64,000 nucleotides of DNA, from NCBI GenBank assembly GCA_029962745.1, contig CM057158.1:2763558-2827557 (forward strand), read 5' to 3'. The DNA is from Echinometra lucunter. Taxonomy: Eukaryota > Echinodermata > Echinoidea > Camarodonta > Echinometridae. The position numbers and the translations under genes were made by a program. Shown here one piece after another: positions 24,341-36,419 of the stretch (position 1 is the stretch's first letter; each line of letters opens with the position of its first letter). The notes under the pieces were generated by a model, which saw only the letters and a list, made by a program, of their open reading frames with translations, did no database searches and had not been told where the DNA came from.

Positions 24341-25510
24341 GTTCCAAAGGTAGTATAGTAGAACGATCAATTGCAAATTCATTCATGTCATGTTGGCCTT
24401 ATATTTGGGTCGGGTGCCTAGATAGGGTCAGCTGGTCAGCCAAGGCCAGTGTGTGTGTGTGTGTTTGTGTGTCCGTGCGTGCTTCTTGGTGAATGTGATT
24501 TCAAGTGATCAATGCATGCAGCTATGCATTGACCCTTTCCCTGCTAAGCTAAGACGTTCAACAATACAGGCATGGAGGTATACCTCCATGATATTGGAGA
24601 AAAGTTTTCCAGCAATTGCTGAGCTGAGTTAACTTCGCCAAGTTAATTAAAAGTCTTCTTTAAATAATGTATAACGTGAAATCTGTTAGGTGGTGTATGA
24701 TTTGTGATTTTAAAAATCTGGACCAAATTGGTTTAGAAAGACTAAACTCGAATACTTACAAAACAAGATAGAAGAAAACAAACAAGATTCGAAAAGACTT
24801 CGGGGGGATATGTCTCACGGAAGCCTGTACATCATCCGCATAAACTAAAACGTAGAAAAGGGGTCGTTTTTCAGCACCGGGCGGGGAACCCGGGGATCCC
24901 GTTAAGGGTATCAAGAACAGGTAAAATCAGAAAAAAGGGGTATCGAAATCAGGAAAATCCGGGAAAATGTTACCTTATTGTCAGATGATGATGATGAAAT
25001 CCTCCCATAAAATCCCCGTTTAGGGTATAAAAATCGGAGATGTAATGCATTATTTCCGCCCTTCTTTAATCCCCGTTTAGGGTGCTTTTCAGAAAGTGAT
25101 TTACGCGGATGATGTACAGGCCTCAATGAGACATATCTCCCCGGGGGAAGAATCTAAAATGTTTAGGATTAAAAAGTAAGAAGAGGAAAGAACAAGAGTC
25201 TCAAATTGATGGGAAATCATGTCATGACAAGGTGCACTGTATGAATTCAATTCGTATTTTACAAATGTGGCCGTCAAATTAGTAGACACACTCAATCTTT
25301 TCAGCGCAGACAAGTACTCGTGAGTGTTACGAAAGAAAGTGTGTACTTTATAGCTTCGAGTTATTACCAGTCAGTGAACAATTTGTTTTCAATGAGCTTC
25401 ACAGATTGAATGTATCATAAAGTACTGGGTTAGACATTCCGGCTAGATTTTTGAAAGATGGTGCAAAGATTTTATACAAGCCCTTATGTTATTTAATGAA
25501 CCTGTCTATC

Positions 25511-25777
25511 AAACCAATTCGGCAAGCGAGGTGACCAAATAATGATTGAGATATTATAGGCCCATGGTGTATTTTGATGACGAATTATCGCTTCTACCGT
25601 GGAAAGGAGTATATATTTTTTCCTCGCTTGCTCCGCTCGCTCGTATTAGATACGGGATTATTTTAGAAAGCAAACCAAATCGGCAAGCTAGGTGATCAAA
25701 TATGACTGAGATATAGGCCCACGGTGTATTTTGAAGACGAATTATCACTTCTACCATGAAAAGGAGTATATATGTTT
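25511..25777. repeat. Tandem duplication, about 161-bp period
   Basis: Two units share CAAACCAA(T/A)TCGGCAAGC, GAGATAT, GTGTATTTTGA and AAAGGAGTATATAT. The first unit ends with CCTCGCTTGCTCCGCTCGCTC. Between copies 2 and 3. Confidence 0.8.
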
Positions 25778-26006
25778 TCGGGGAAGGTGAATTCGTGGGG
25801 AAAGTGAATTCATGGGAGATACTACGAGAGCGCACGCATGTTCGGGAAGCTATAGTAGTTACCCCTTTTTCCGAATTCGGACAGCAGTCAGGACATAATT
25901 TGCGGCTTTCTTTAGGCTGAACAAGACAGTGCCTGGCATTATTCTGTGAAAGAGATGCATATATTATCTCACCTCCCACCCCTCCCCTTCTCCCCTTCTC
26001 TCTCCC

Positions 26007-26008
26007 CC

Positions 26009-26067
<59 letters not shown>

Positions 26068-26195
26068 CATCTCTCTCGCTCTCTCTCTAGCTTTCTCTCC
26101 CTTTCTCTCTCTGAGGCTTTATAATTATCTCTACCTCTGTGTGTGCGCGAGCGCGTGTGTGTGTCTCTCTCTATCTCTGTCTCTCTTTCTCTCAT
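26007..26195. repeat. (CT)n-rich tract
   Basis: A C-run followed by (CT)n to about 26065, then CTCT/GTGT-rich sequence. The 213-codon minus-strand frame through it (RERERE) is an artefact. Confidence 0.9.
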
Positions 26196-28432
26196 GTAGA
26201 TAAGACCATAGTATAAATCTGTCCCCTATACTAGTATCCCTCTCAGCCAGTCTCGGTGCTATACCCATATAATTCAATAAAACAAATGGATAAAGTACTG
26301 GAAAACATGCCACAGGTAAAAAGCAAAATGCACATCACTTTATCATTGATCACTGACTGTACAAAAAAGTCGTTATCAACACTTCAAAATACCACCGAAA
26401 TGTACAACATCATATATTTTACTCATTCTTTGTGCACATAGTGCTCATAATAAATGATGCAAAATATCTACAAAATAAACCATACTTCGTCTATTTTAAT
26501 AGTATATAATTTTAAGTGCATTTTCCCTCTTATGAAAAATGTTAAGTCGACATTTAAATTTCTTGTACATGTCGTACGCAGTATACTACTACTACTAATA
26601 ATAAATACATTAAGACTTTCCAAGTTCGAGGCACTATTTAAAGAAATCTATTTTCTTGTGGTTTGCATAGATACACATTGCATTTCAGAACATTTCAGAA
26701 AATTTCCCTGTCGGTGGTAAGATTGTGCAAATATACCATGCATATGCTCTCGTATATTGCAATATGATATAGTAAACTTAGCATTCGTATTTTATATACA
26801 CAACGTATAATCATGTAATAAGGAAAGTGTGATCTGTCCTTCGAGTAGTACGGTGGGGGGGGGGGGGTAGAGAGGCAATTACCTCCCCTGGCTCGCCCTG
26901 ATATACGCCAATACATATAGTTATGTTGTAAGTACATTTTATTTTAGACTTCTATAGGAAAATGTCATCATCTTTATATTTTTGTTCATTCCAGATTCCA
27001 GCGCAAATGGCTGTAGGTAGTACTGCATAATGAACTGCAATTTTTACAAAATGGCAAATTTTGTAATCGATGCATCATTAAATGCTAAAAGATATTTTTT
27101 TTTCAAATATATAAAACACGGAATATAAACATCTAATTCTTGAATATATTTTTATTTGTTCTCAATGTAATAATAGCGTCAAATATAATTCTCTTCACCG
27201 TCTGAAGCGTATTTCGATATATTTCATTTAAAAATATATTCTCATAACGATAAAAGTTTACACAAAAATGGTTTATGCTGATAAAACCAACCACTCAAAC
27301 ATATAAAAAATGTTTTCTTTTAAAAAGTTAAGTACAAAACGATATAACATAATGTCACTTGTTATATCTTCGTCGCAAAAAAATATTCATTCAAAGCCTC
27401 TTTCTTTTAAAACATCTTTACAGGAAAATAGACAAACACAACGGTCCAATTTCGTTGAAAGTTTATGAGTACCTTTCACTGGTTCCAGCATAAATAATCA
27501 TTTTGCTTTACCACCTGAACGCACGCAAGCATAATGATTTTATTCTTTAAAAAGAAAAGTGAACACAGAACTGATATTTATAACAATTTATGCTCAATCT
27601 GGGAAGCAAACTCGGGGCCTACGGTTATTATTTGTTTAAGGCATCCTTTTCTTGAATAAAAGTCAGAAACATATTTCAAAAATAAAGATTTTCATTGATA
27701 TCATAGCCTGAGATTACACAAGATAACGTCTGGTAGTGAAATTTTATATTTCTTAAATAAATCAATCCTACAAAAGTCGTAAATTGAATTCAAATATCAG
27801 CACCTGAGTTTCAAAATCATATTTCATATTCTGACGGGATATGTAAGCTATATTATGATACTTAAGCCATATTCCCATTGCACATGTGCTTAGATATACA
27901 TACGATTGATACATAAAAAGTGTCATACCCGCCTGGTCTCCCTTTAAAACTTCACTGGTGTACATTAAGTACACAACCCTAAAAACATCTCGCCACCTTA
28001 TCATCCTTATAAAATCCTAGGTCTGCCACCAATCATGTCCACACATTTGATAAGGAGTGAACCAAGCGTTATACATGTTATACGAAATCAAAAGAGGTTC
28101 TGAAAAATAATAGATGCTCAAACATTGTGATGGTTATAATACCCCAAAAGTTTCTGAAAAAGGATGGTGCTCAAACACAAGCATTTCATTTTGCGGTGGT
28201 GGTAGGTAGGCACCATTTGAGTGGTATCAGCGCTCAGTAAGGCCTTTAAATCAGTTGCTTCTTAACACGGACGTTTCCCAGTAGTTAAAAAATAACTGAG
28301 GTGACCAGATTTTAAATATTTTAGGAGACAACCGTTTTTCTCGGGCATGTTTGGGATGGGCCTGTAAGGGATTCAGAACAGCCCTATACCGGTATCAGGT
28401 TTTAGCAGAAGGCAGGCCTATGAACTTGTAAA

Positions 28433-28607
28433 TTAATGTTCCCCAAAGCCATTCTGGTTTGCACTAGGACATATGACTTCTGCAGAGGAGAGATATGGTG
28501 TGTCCAGGAATCCAGTACCCACCATCAGACCTCCTTCGTCAAGCTTGATGTCTTTCGTGCGATAGAGATAACCCGTTGTCTTGTTGAAGACCACGTCATT
28601 GTTGTGA
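28433..28607 (-). CDS. Copy 3 exon 10 (altered glycine loop EGGLMVG, extended C-terminus)
   Basis: The exon is 175 nt, acceptor GTTATAG|TC, stop TAA at 28435-28433. It encodes HNNDVVFNK, YLYRTK, EGGLMVGTGFLD and SSAE, then a 14-residue tail, VICPSANQNGFGEH, absent from copy 2 because copy 2 stops directly after SAE. Confidence 0.92.
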
Positions 28608-31600
28608 CTATAACGGAATGGAAGGCAATTCAATGTTGTAATCTTGAAAACAAAAGGTAACCTACACAGCATTACGTCCCTACCACACTGTAAACCTACA
28701 CAGCATTACGATCCTACCGCACTGTTTACCTACACAGAATTACACAGTCGTAAATCCACATTGAGGCATGGGGGGTGGGGGGAATCATCGACTATTTTGC
28801 CGATTTTTTTTTTCTGTCGAACTCACACATAAGTATAAACACACACCCTCACCAAACCGCACAGAAATTCTAAAATATGATGGTCTTTTATGACAGACTA
28901 TCCAAAATTTTTGCTAACTGATTAATTAAAATATCATTCTTCATTAAAAAGTGGGGGGGGGGGGATATTTGTACACGCCTCCCCCCCCCCCTCGAAAAAG
29001 TGGGGAGATATATCCCCCATCCCCCCCCCCGGATTTACGACAATGCAGCATTACATCCCTACCACACTCTTTACCTACACAGCATAACGTCCCTACCACA
29101 CTGTTAGCCCTGCACAGTATTAGATCCCTACCACACTGTGAACCGACACAGCATTACGTCCCTACCACTCTGTTAGCCCTGCACAGTATTAGATGCCTAC
29201 CACACAGTGAACCTACACAGCATACCACACTCTTAACCTACACAGCATTATGTCCCTACCACACTGTGAACCTACACAGCATTACGTCCCTACCACACTG
29301 TTAGCCCTACACAGTATTAGATTCCTACAACACTGTGAACCGACACAGCATTACGTCCCTACCACTCTGTTAGCCCTGCACAGTATTAGATGCCTACCAC
29401 ACAGTGAACCTACACAGCATACCACACTCTTAACCTACACAGCATTACGTCCCTACCACACTGTGAACCTACACAGCATTACGTCCCTACCACACTGTTA
29501 GCCCTACACAGTATTAGATCCCTACCACACTCTTAACCTACACAGCATTACGTTCCTACCACACTGTTAGCCCTACACAGTATTAGATGCCTACCACACA
29601 GTGAACCTACACAGCATACCACACTCTTAACCTACACAGCATTACGTCTCTACCACACTGTAAACCTACACAGCATTATGTCCCTACCACACTGTGAACA
29701 TACACAGCATCATGTCCTTACCACACTGTGAACCTACAGAGCATCTTGTCCTTACCACACTATTAACTTACACATAGCATTACGTCCCTACCACACTATT
29801 TAACTTACACATAGCATTACGTCCCTACCACAATGTTAACCTTCACAGCATTACGTCCCTATCACACTGTTAACTTGCACACAGCATTACGTCCCCACCA
29901 CAATGTTAACCTACACAGCATTACGTTCCTACCACACTACACAGCATTACGTCCCTACCACACTGTGAACCTACACAGCATTACGTCCCTACCACACTGT
30001 TAACTTCGGCTACACAGCATTACAACCCTACCGCACTGTTAACTTACACATCATTAAATCCCTACCACAATGTGAACCTACAGAGCATTACGTCCCTACC
30101 ATACTATTAAATTATACCCAACATTACGTCCCTACCACACCGTCACCCTACTCAGCATTAGATCCCTACCACACTCTTTAACCTACACAGCATTAGATCC
30201 CTACCACAGTTTAACCTACACAGCATTAGATCCCTACCACACTGTTAACTTACACAGCATTACATCCCTACCACACTGTGAACCTACACAGCATTACGTC
30301 CCTACCACACTGTGAACCTACACACCATACCACACTGTGAACGTACACGCATTCCTACAACAATGTCATGGTCTATTAGGCGTCACGACGTTCAAACTTT
30401 ATTACACTGTTCAGGAATTAATGAAACAGCGATTCTGGATTTCATTTAAAAACTGATTGTTTTTCTCTCCAAACTGAAATCTCTATACTAAATAATATGT
30501 TTATTTTGCATATTTCACTGCAACACATGAATTTGGAAAACAAACTCTTATGACCTACGATGTTCTCTAAAATATCATTTCCAAAACCTCTATTATCTAC
30601 TCACCTCACTAATGTCCCAAATGGACCAAACTCACTGGCCACGGTCATGAGTTCCAAGTTGGTACTACCGTACTTCATGCAGTAATTCTGGTTGATAGGA
30701 GAGTTGAACCTGTTCATCAGCATGTAGGCCGCCCTCTCTGGTGAGCCTCGAAGCTTCACCAATGCTTCTTTCATCTTCTCCCCGAACAGATTGTTGCCTG
30801 GATATCATGGAAAGGTCGAATAGGGAATGTTAATGTAAATTTATGTAAGTCTTTTCTACACGCACTGTTCTTCAAGATTATACCCAAATTCTTACTCCGT
30901 AGGTATTTGTTTGGTTCAGGATAAGACTAACATGAGGGTTTGTGAATACAGTCTATGTAACATGATTCATTGTCAAAGGTACATGATTCATTTTCCAAGA
31001 GCCAAAATTGTAATAAAAACATCGAAGTTAATCATAAACTCCGCTCAATTTAGAGCTGCTCTGCAAAGAAAATTGCCTGATCTATTCCATGATCTAGTCA
31101 CTACCCCCCCCCCTCCCCCCCAGGAATCATGGACTTCTATATTCGTTTTCGCCTGCCCCTTCTCCTTCCTCTTTTCCTCGGCTTACCTCCTCCTTCTCGT
31201 TGTGGTTTCATGACATACTTCATAGGGTTAGCAATCGCTCTTTCTGCTGCCTCATCACCTTTGGGTGTCTGAGTTAATGAACATAAGAAGAGATTGGAGT
31301 ACATGGGAATGAAACAGGGAAGGCATCAACAATATTATGCATCTGAAATTCTCTAATTGGCCCGCATTCTAGCAATGTTTTAACTTTCTCGGGGCTTAAG
31401 CAGGGTTCAACTTCGATTTTCAACAAAGAATTGCCCAACCGAGGCTTTTAGTTTTCTCTTTTAATAAATCTGAAGTAGTACCAAAAAAGGCCAATATGAT
31501 CAAATTGAGAATATTCACAGAGTGATCGAGTGCATATCCTTATTACTTTATAAAGTATTTTACAATGCTTATTGTGTTCTCTACGGGACCCATGGCTTTC

Positions 31601-32978
31601 GGTACATCCAAGGGACTTGAGACTTATGGAAAAAGACATCAAACAATCTCAACCCCATTCATGCCTTTTGTGGCTTCGCTGATGACTGGTTTAGAGACGA
31701 CAGTGACGCTTTCAAAATTGACAACATGACAGAATCTTCTCCAGATGTTGATCCATGGAATATTTTAAATTTTTTGTGTGTTTTCAAACATTGAGAGGGC
31801 ATACTTCAGTTTTACCCTATGCCGGATATGCTACTTAGAATAGGAAGAGCAGAGGGGAGGGGATGGGCGGGGCGGAACGAAGCAGAGCAGACTTACGAGA
31901 TCAAGAGTATAATGTCCAGTAAACACACTGCGTATATCGTCGACTCTCTTCTGTCCTTTGATGAAGAGATCAATGGAGCCAGGCTCGTAGAGTACTTGTT
32001 GAATCTTTTTGGTCCCTGCTAGCTGCATGGCCACGGATGGACAGACAGCTGCCCGCGATCTCTCACCGAGTAACCTTGCGTTCCATTCCTGGGAGGAGGA
32101 GGAAAAAATCATGTTCGAAAAAAAGTATTAGATCTGCGACGTAAGTCTCCGGCAACTCCATTACTCCTCGCCTCCAAAAGTGATATGTTATCACTATAGG
32201 CGCTTTCACACCTACCCGATCAGAAAAAATACCTGGTATTTTCTGATTCAGTATTCTACCCCGATCAGAAAATACCAGGTATTTTGCCAGTGTGAAACGA
32301 AAGTTCTAGTAATATCCCATATATGCAATGTGAAAGCAAATTACGAGAAATTCTATGGGCCTTAAGCACATGCTTATAAGTACTAGAACTTTCCTGTGAA
32401 GGTCTGTTTCAGGGAGGTGTGAAAGCACGAAATAATTATTGGGTATTTTAGGGTATGAAAAAGTTCCTGTAGTTTACTGGTAGTTTTCTTGATCAGGTAG
32501 GTTTGAAAGCAACTTATAAGTCAATATCTACCTTAGATGAGTATGGTCGAACTACTTCTCGTCTAAAGAAGTATTTGACCAAAGTTTTTGTCAAAACATA
32601 ATGCGTTGCGGAAATTCTTCTTTCTCCTCCTCCTCCTCCTCCTCCTCCTACTCATTATCATCATAACTATCGTGATTTCAATACCTCACCATCACCACCT
32701 CACCATCACCACTGACACCACCACCGCTATCGATATGATGATGATCATCATCATCATCTTCATCATCCTCATCATCATCATCATCATCACCGAGTCACTA
32801 TGGTGATTTCACAACCACTTCCATCATCACTACCACCACCACCATCACCACCATCACCACAACCACCGTTATCATGATTATCATCATCATCATCAATCAC
32901 TGTCGTAATTTCACTACCACTAGTATCACCTCTACCATCACCACCACCACTATCATTATCACCATCATCATCTCATCG

Positions 32979-33009
<31 letters not shown>

Positions 33010-35386
33010 TATCATCATCACCACTATCGTGATTTCACAACTTTTTATTTGTTTTCGTACATTTTACGATAAATTTAGTCTGTTCTCCCTGCTGAAGTAG
33101 GACTTCGGAGTTCAGAGTGATAATGCTTGCCAACTCATAATATGGGTGTACTTTGACTGAGAACGAACATTTGGCGAATGTCTGTACTGAAAGAAAATAT
33201 TTTATCATCATACCAGTTCTGTCGGATAATCGATGGGTGAGTATCCAGTTCGGAAGTAAAGGATCGCGACTTCCATATCATCTCTGCAAAAACGAAAGAA
33301 GACAGGATTATTTTCATGAAGGTCATATAGGTGTGAATACTAATATTGTAGCACTATAGCAGGACTTTCACACGTGCGACTTCTGTGAGAAAGAATAAAG
33401 GCTGAAAACATAATGCACTCACATGAACAACCGTTTGTCCTTTCCCCGAAGCTCAGCTCGCTCGCCTATCTCAGGAAGTGTCCTTCTGATGACCTTCACT
33501 CCATAACCTAATGCCTTGATACCGTACTCCATCCACCGCTGATCGAACTTGTTGGTCTCTTCCGGTCTCACCACAAACACAATGACAGATCTAGTGAATT
33601 GAAAGGAAAGATCAGTAATAATCATTCATGGCATGTCAGTGCATATTATTTCAGGCAAGAACTAGAAAAGATAGGACTGCTTATCTAAGACCTACGGCAA
33701 GTTTGGTAACAGAAGAGTAACAGATGAGAAGATAAATTGAGCATAACTGCGAGACATTATGAACACGAAATTATATCAAATTTGATTTCTGTTACAAACA
33801 GGGAAAATATTTGCTTAAAACTCACTTGTTTGAATGAGGTAAAGATACATATTGTAATGAGTAAATTTATAGATAAAAGTGCAAAGAATACGATTAGTGG
33901 TCGACAGAATTTAAAACTGAAGAGGAGGGGTTCCATATTATTTGATATTTGATATTTTACCTGTACATCAAAATGCTATTCGGTAAATTTTAATACAAAT
34001 TTTCCTATTTTCAGTTTCATTTTATAAGCACGTAGGAGGCTGAAAACAATCTGGAAATGCATGGTGATATATCAGTAACCTCACTGTCCAGATGTACTCT
34101 GATTAATATTCATTTCACTCTTTAACAAAAAAAAAAAAAATGAAACAGAGGCCAAAAAAGGGAAGGAGGAGGGAACGAGAAACTAGGATCAATTTTTATT
34201 GGGTCCTGTGGATAGATCACTTCTGATTATGACTTGTCAGAGAACATTTTACTCTATTCGGTCATTCTGACAATATATCATGATACCATTTTATAAAAAT
34301 GTTCATGAAAGGCATTTCTGCACCATTGGCTACCCCCCCCCCCCCCCGAAATGAAATCTCCTACTCACTCAGGTTCATCGTATAATCTCCACGCCGTTAC
34401 CATCCCTTCAGCAACTCCTTCCATACCGTAGTTACCCGGTACACGGTCCAAAACCTTCTCTCGACTCATACCAAGTTGCTCTAAACTATATCTGGATTTC
34501 ATGAGATAAAAAATATAGGAATGAATTCAGTTAGATTACTATCATCACATTATTTTTATAAGGTCTAGTTATTGCCAAGTCACTGGAAACTATATATGGT
34601 CTTTAATGAGAAAAATGTTAGTGGAGCTAGATTGAATGAGACTACTAGCCATCATTTATCAGCCCATCGTATTTTATTTTTAAGTTTCCTTCACGACCCA
34701 CTTTATTTTGGACACGGTGGATAATAAACATGATAATATTCAGCGTTCAGTTTTACCTCTTCAGTAGTCTATATTTTGAACCAAAGCTTGCCTTAAAACA
34801 CTGATCGGCCCTGCGCTCCATCTTATAAAACTTGAGATCGAAATCACTTTCAATTGTCAATGGCAATCTTTATAAGAAGGGGCTCTGGGTGAATACACTT
34901 GTAATTTGCATACACGTAAAAAAAAAACAACTTGATTATATCAAAATGAACATAAATGGATATGAAACAAGTGCATTACTCAGTGTGAATATATCCACAT
35001 TTCTTTATTCCTGACATGTTACTTATTTCAAAATAAAGCAAATTTCCATCATATGAAAGTCAATTGCAAAATCGTATGTTTTGAAATGAGATTCAGATTT
35101 AATTCTGCAAGGAGCGCCATTTTCCTGACCGCATTTCTCGACCGACCCCCTCACGGTAATCACTGGTAATAAAGATTCCATACTGGTAATTTATGTCCGC
35201 AACCCCCCCCCCCCCCCCCCCCAGTTAAAGTCTGCCAATTCTAAAAACTTAGTCTATGTGCCAGGAGGGAAACAACTGCGAACATTTTCTCCATTTTCCT
35301 TTGCTTTGTTGTTGTTGTCATTGTTGTTGTTATTATTATTGCTGTTGTTGGTGGTGTTAGTATTAGTTGTAATAGTGGTAGTAGTA

Positions 35387-35433
<47 letters not shown>

Positions 35434-36381
35434 ATATATGTAGTATAATAGTAACAGTTTTTGCCTGTTAGAAATTTTTCAATATTGTGCCCTCCTCAAC
35501 CCAATTTACAATTGTCCATGACCCTCAGGGGCGTAGATAGCACATTTTGAGGGGGGGGGGGTGTAAGACCTAAATAAATTTGCCTACAAATTTTTCGGTT
35601 GTGAGCCCAAATTTTCCGACAGTTATGCTGCATTCTAAGTCTAATATCTCCTCCCCCCCCCCGGATAGCGACGGCCCTGAATTGCCCCTGCCACTCCCTC
35701 CTTTCCCGGGCTAACTATGCCCCCCCCCCCCTCCCAAACGCAAGCCAAGTCATTGGGCAGTTCGTCCCATTCATGATTTGATTACCTAACCCATTGGTCA
35801 TACTGAGACAGCATGACCTATTAAGATGATGGACTTAAACAGATGGCTAACTCACACACATTAAAGAGAAAGCTCAGTTCTACGTACTAAAGGTGACAAA
35901 AAGTAATAAGTGAGTTCTCTTCTCTCATTCTTTTTTTTTACCAGTTAGAAAATGAAATCATGTTATACTCCCTAAAAAGGATTGCTTTCCAATGCCATCG
36001 TCTTTGAAATAAAAGGAAAAATACATAAATAATTTGGATCAAAATTTTACAAAATTTGTGTGCAGTCCAATTTACACTTTTCAGCAATTCTGGTCCGTTT
36101 GTCATGTTTGAGTCAGTTTCATTTCGACGATTCCTAAACTCTACAGGAGCCTGAAAACAAATATGCGACGTAAATCAACCTTTCTCGATTGCTTGAAAAC
36201 AATATTGGACGTTATCCTACTGCTATCGCGTTTATCTCTACCACAGACAGATCTGGTTAAGATTCGTTATTACTCTCCTTACCATACAAATACTGCATGA
36301 ACATGGAATGATAATAACAACAAGAACAACAACAGCAGCAATAAGAAGAGGAAGAACAACAACAACAACAACAACAACAAC

Positions 36382-36419
<38 letters not shown>

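Larger units (their letters stand above)
24350..28432. other. Intergenic region between GSS-like copies 2 and 3
   Basis: No gene is seen. A (GT)n tract lies at 24449-24475, a tandem duplication at 25511-25777, and a CT tract at 26007-26195. A fragment ending CTGATATACGCCAATAC at 26890 recalls the GGCGTAAATCC transposon ends. 26950-28430 is AT-rich and featureless. Confidence 0.65.

Noticed and set aside
25554..26195. 213-codon minus-strand frame
   Set aside because: Arg-Glu dipeptide repeats from a (CT)n tract; no domain and no neighbours.
28660..30370. Array of short direct repeats reminiscent of CRISPR
   Set aside because: Units are contiguous and variable with no unique spacers, and lie in an intron of a eukaryotic gene; it is a minisatellite.
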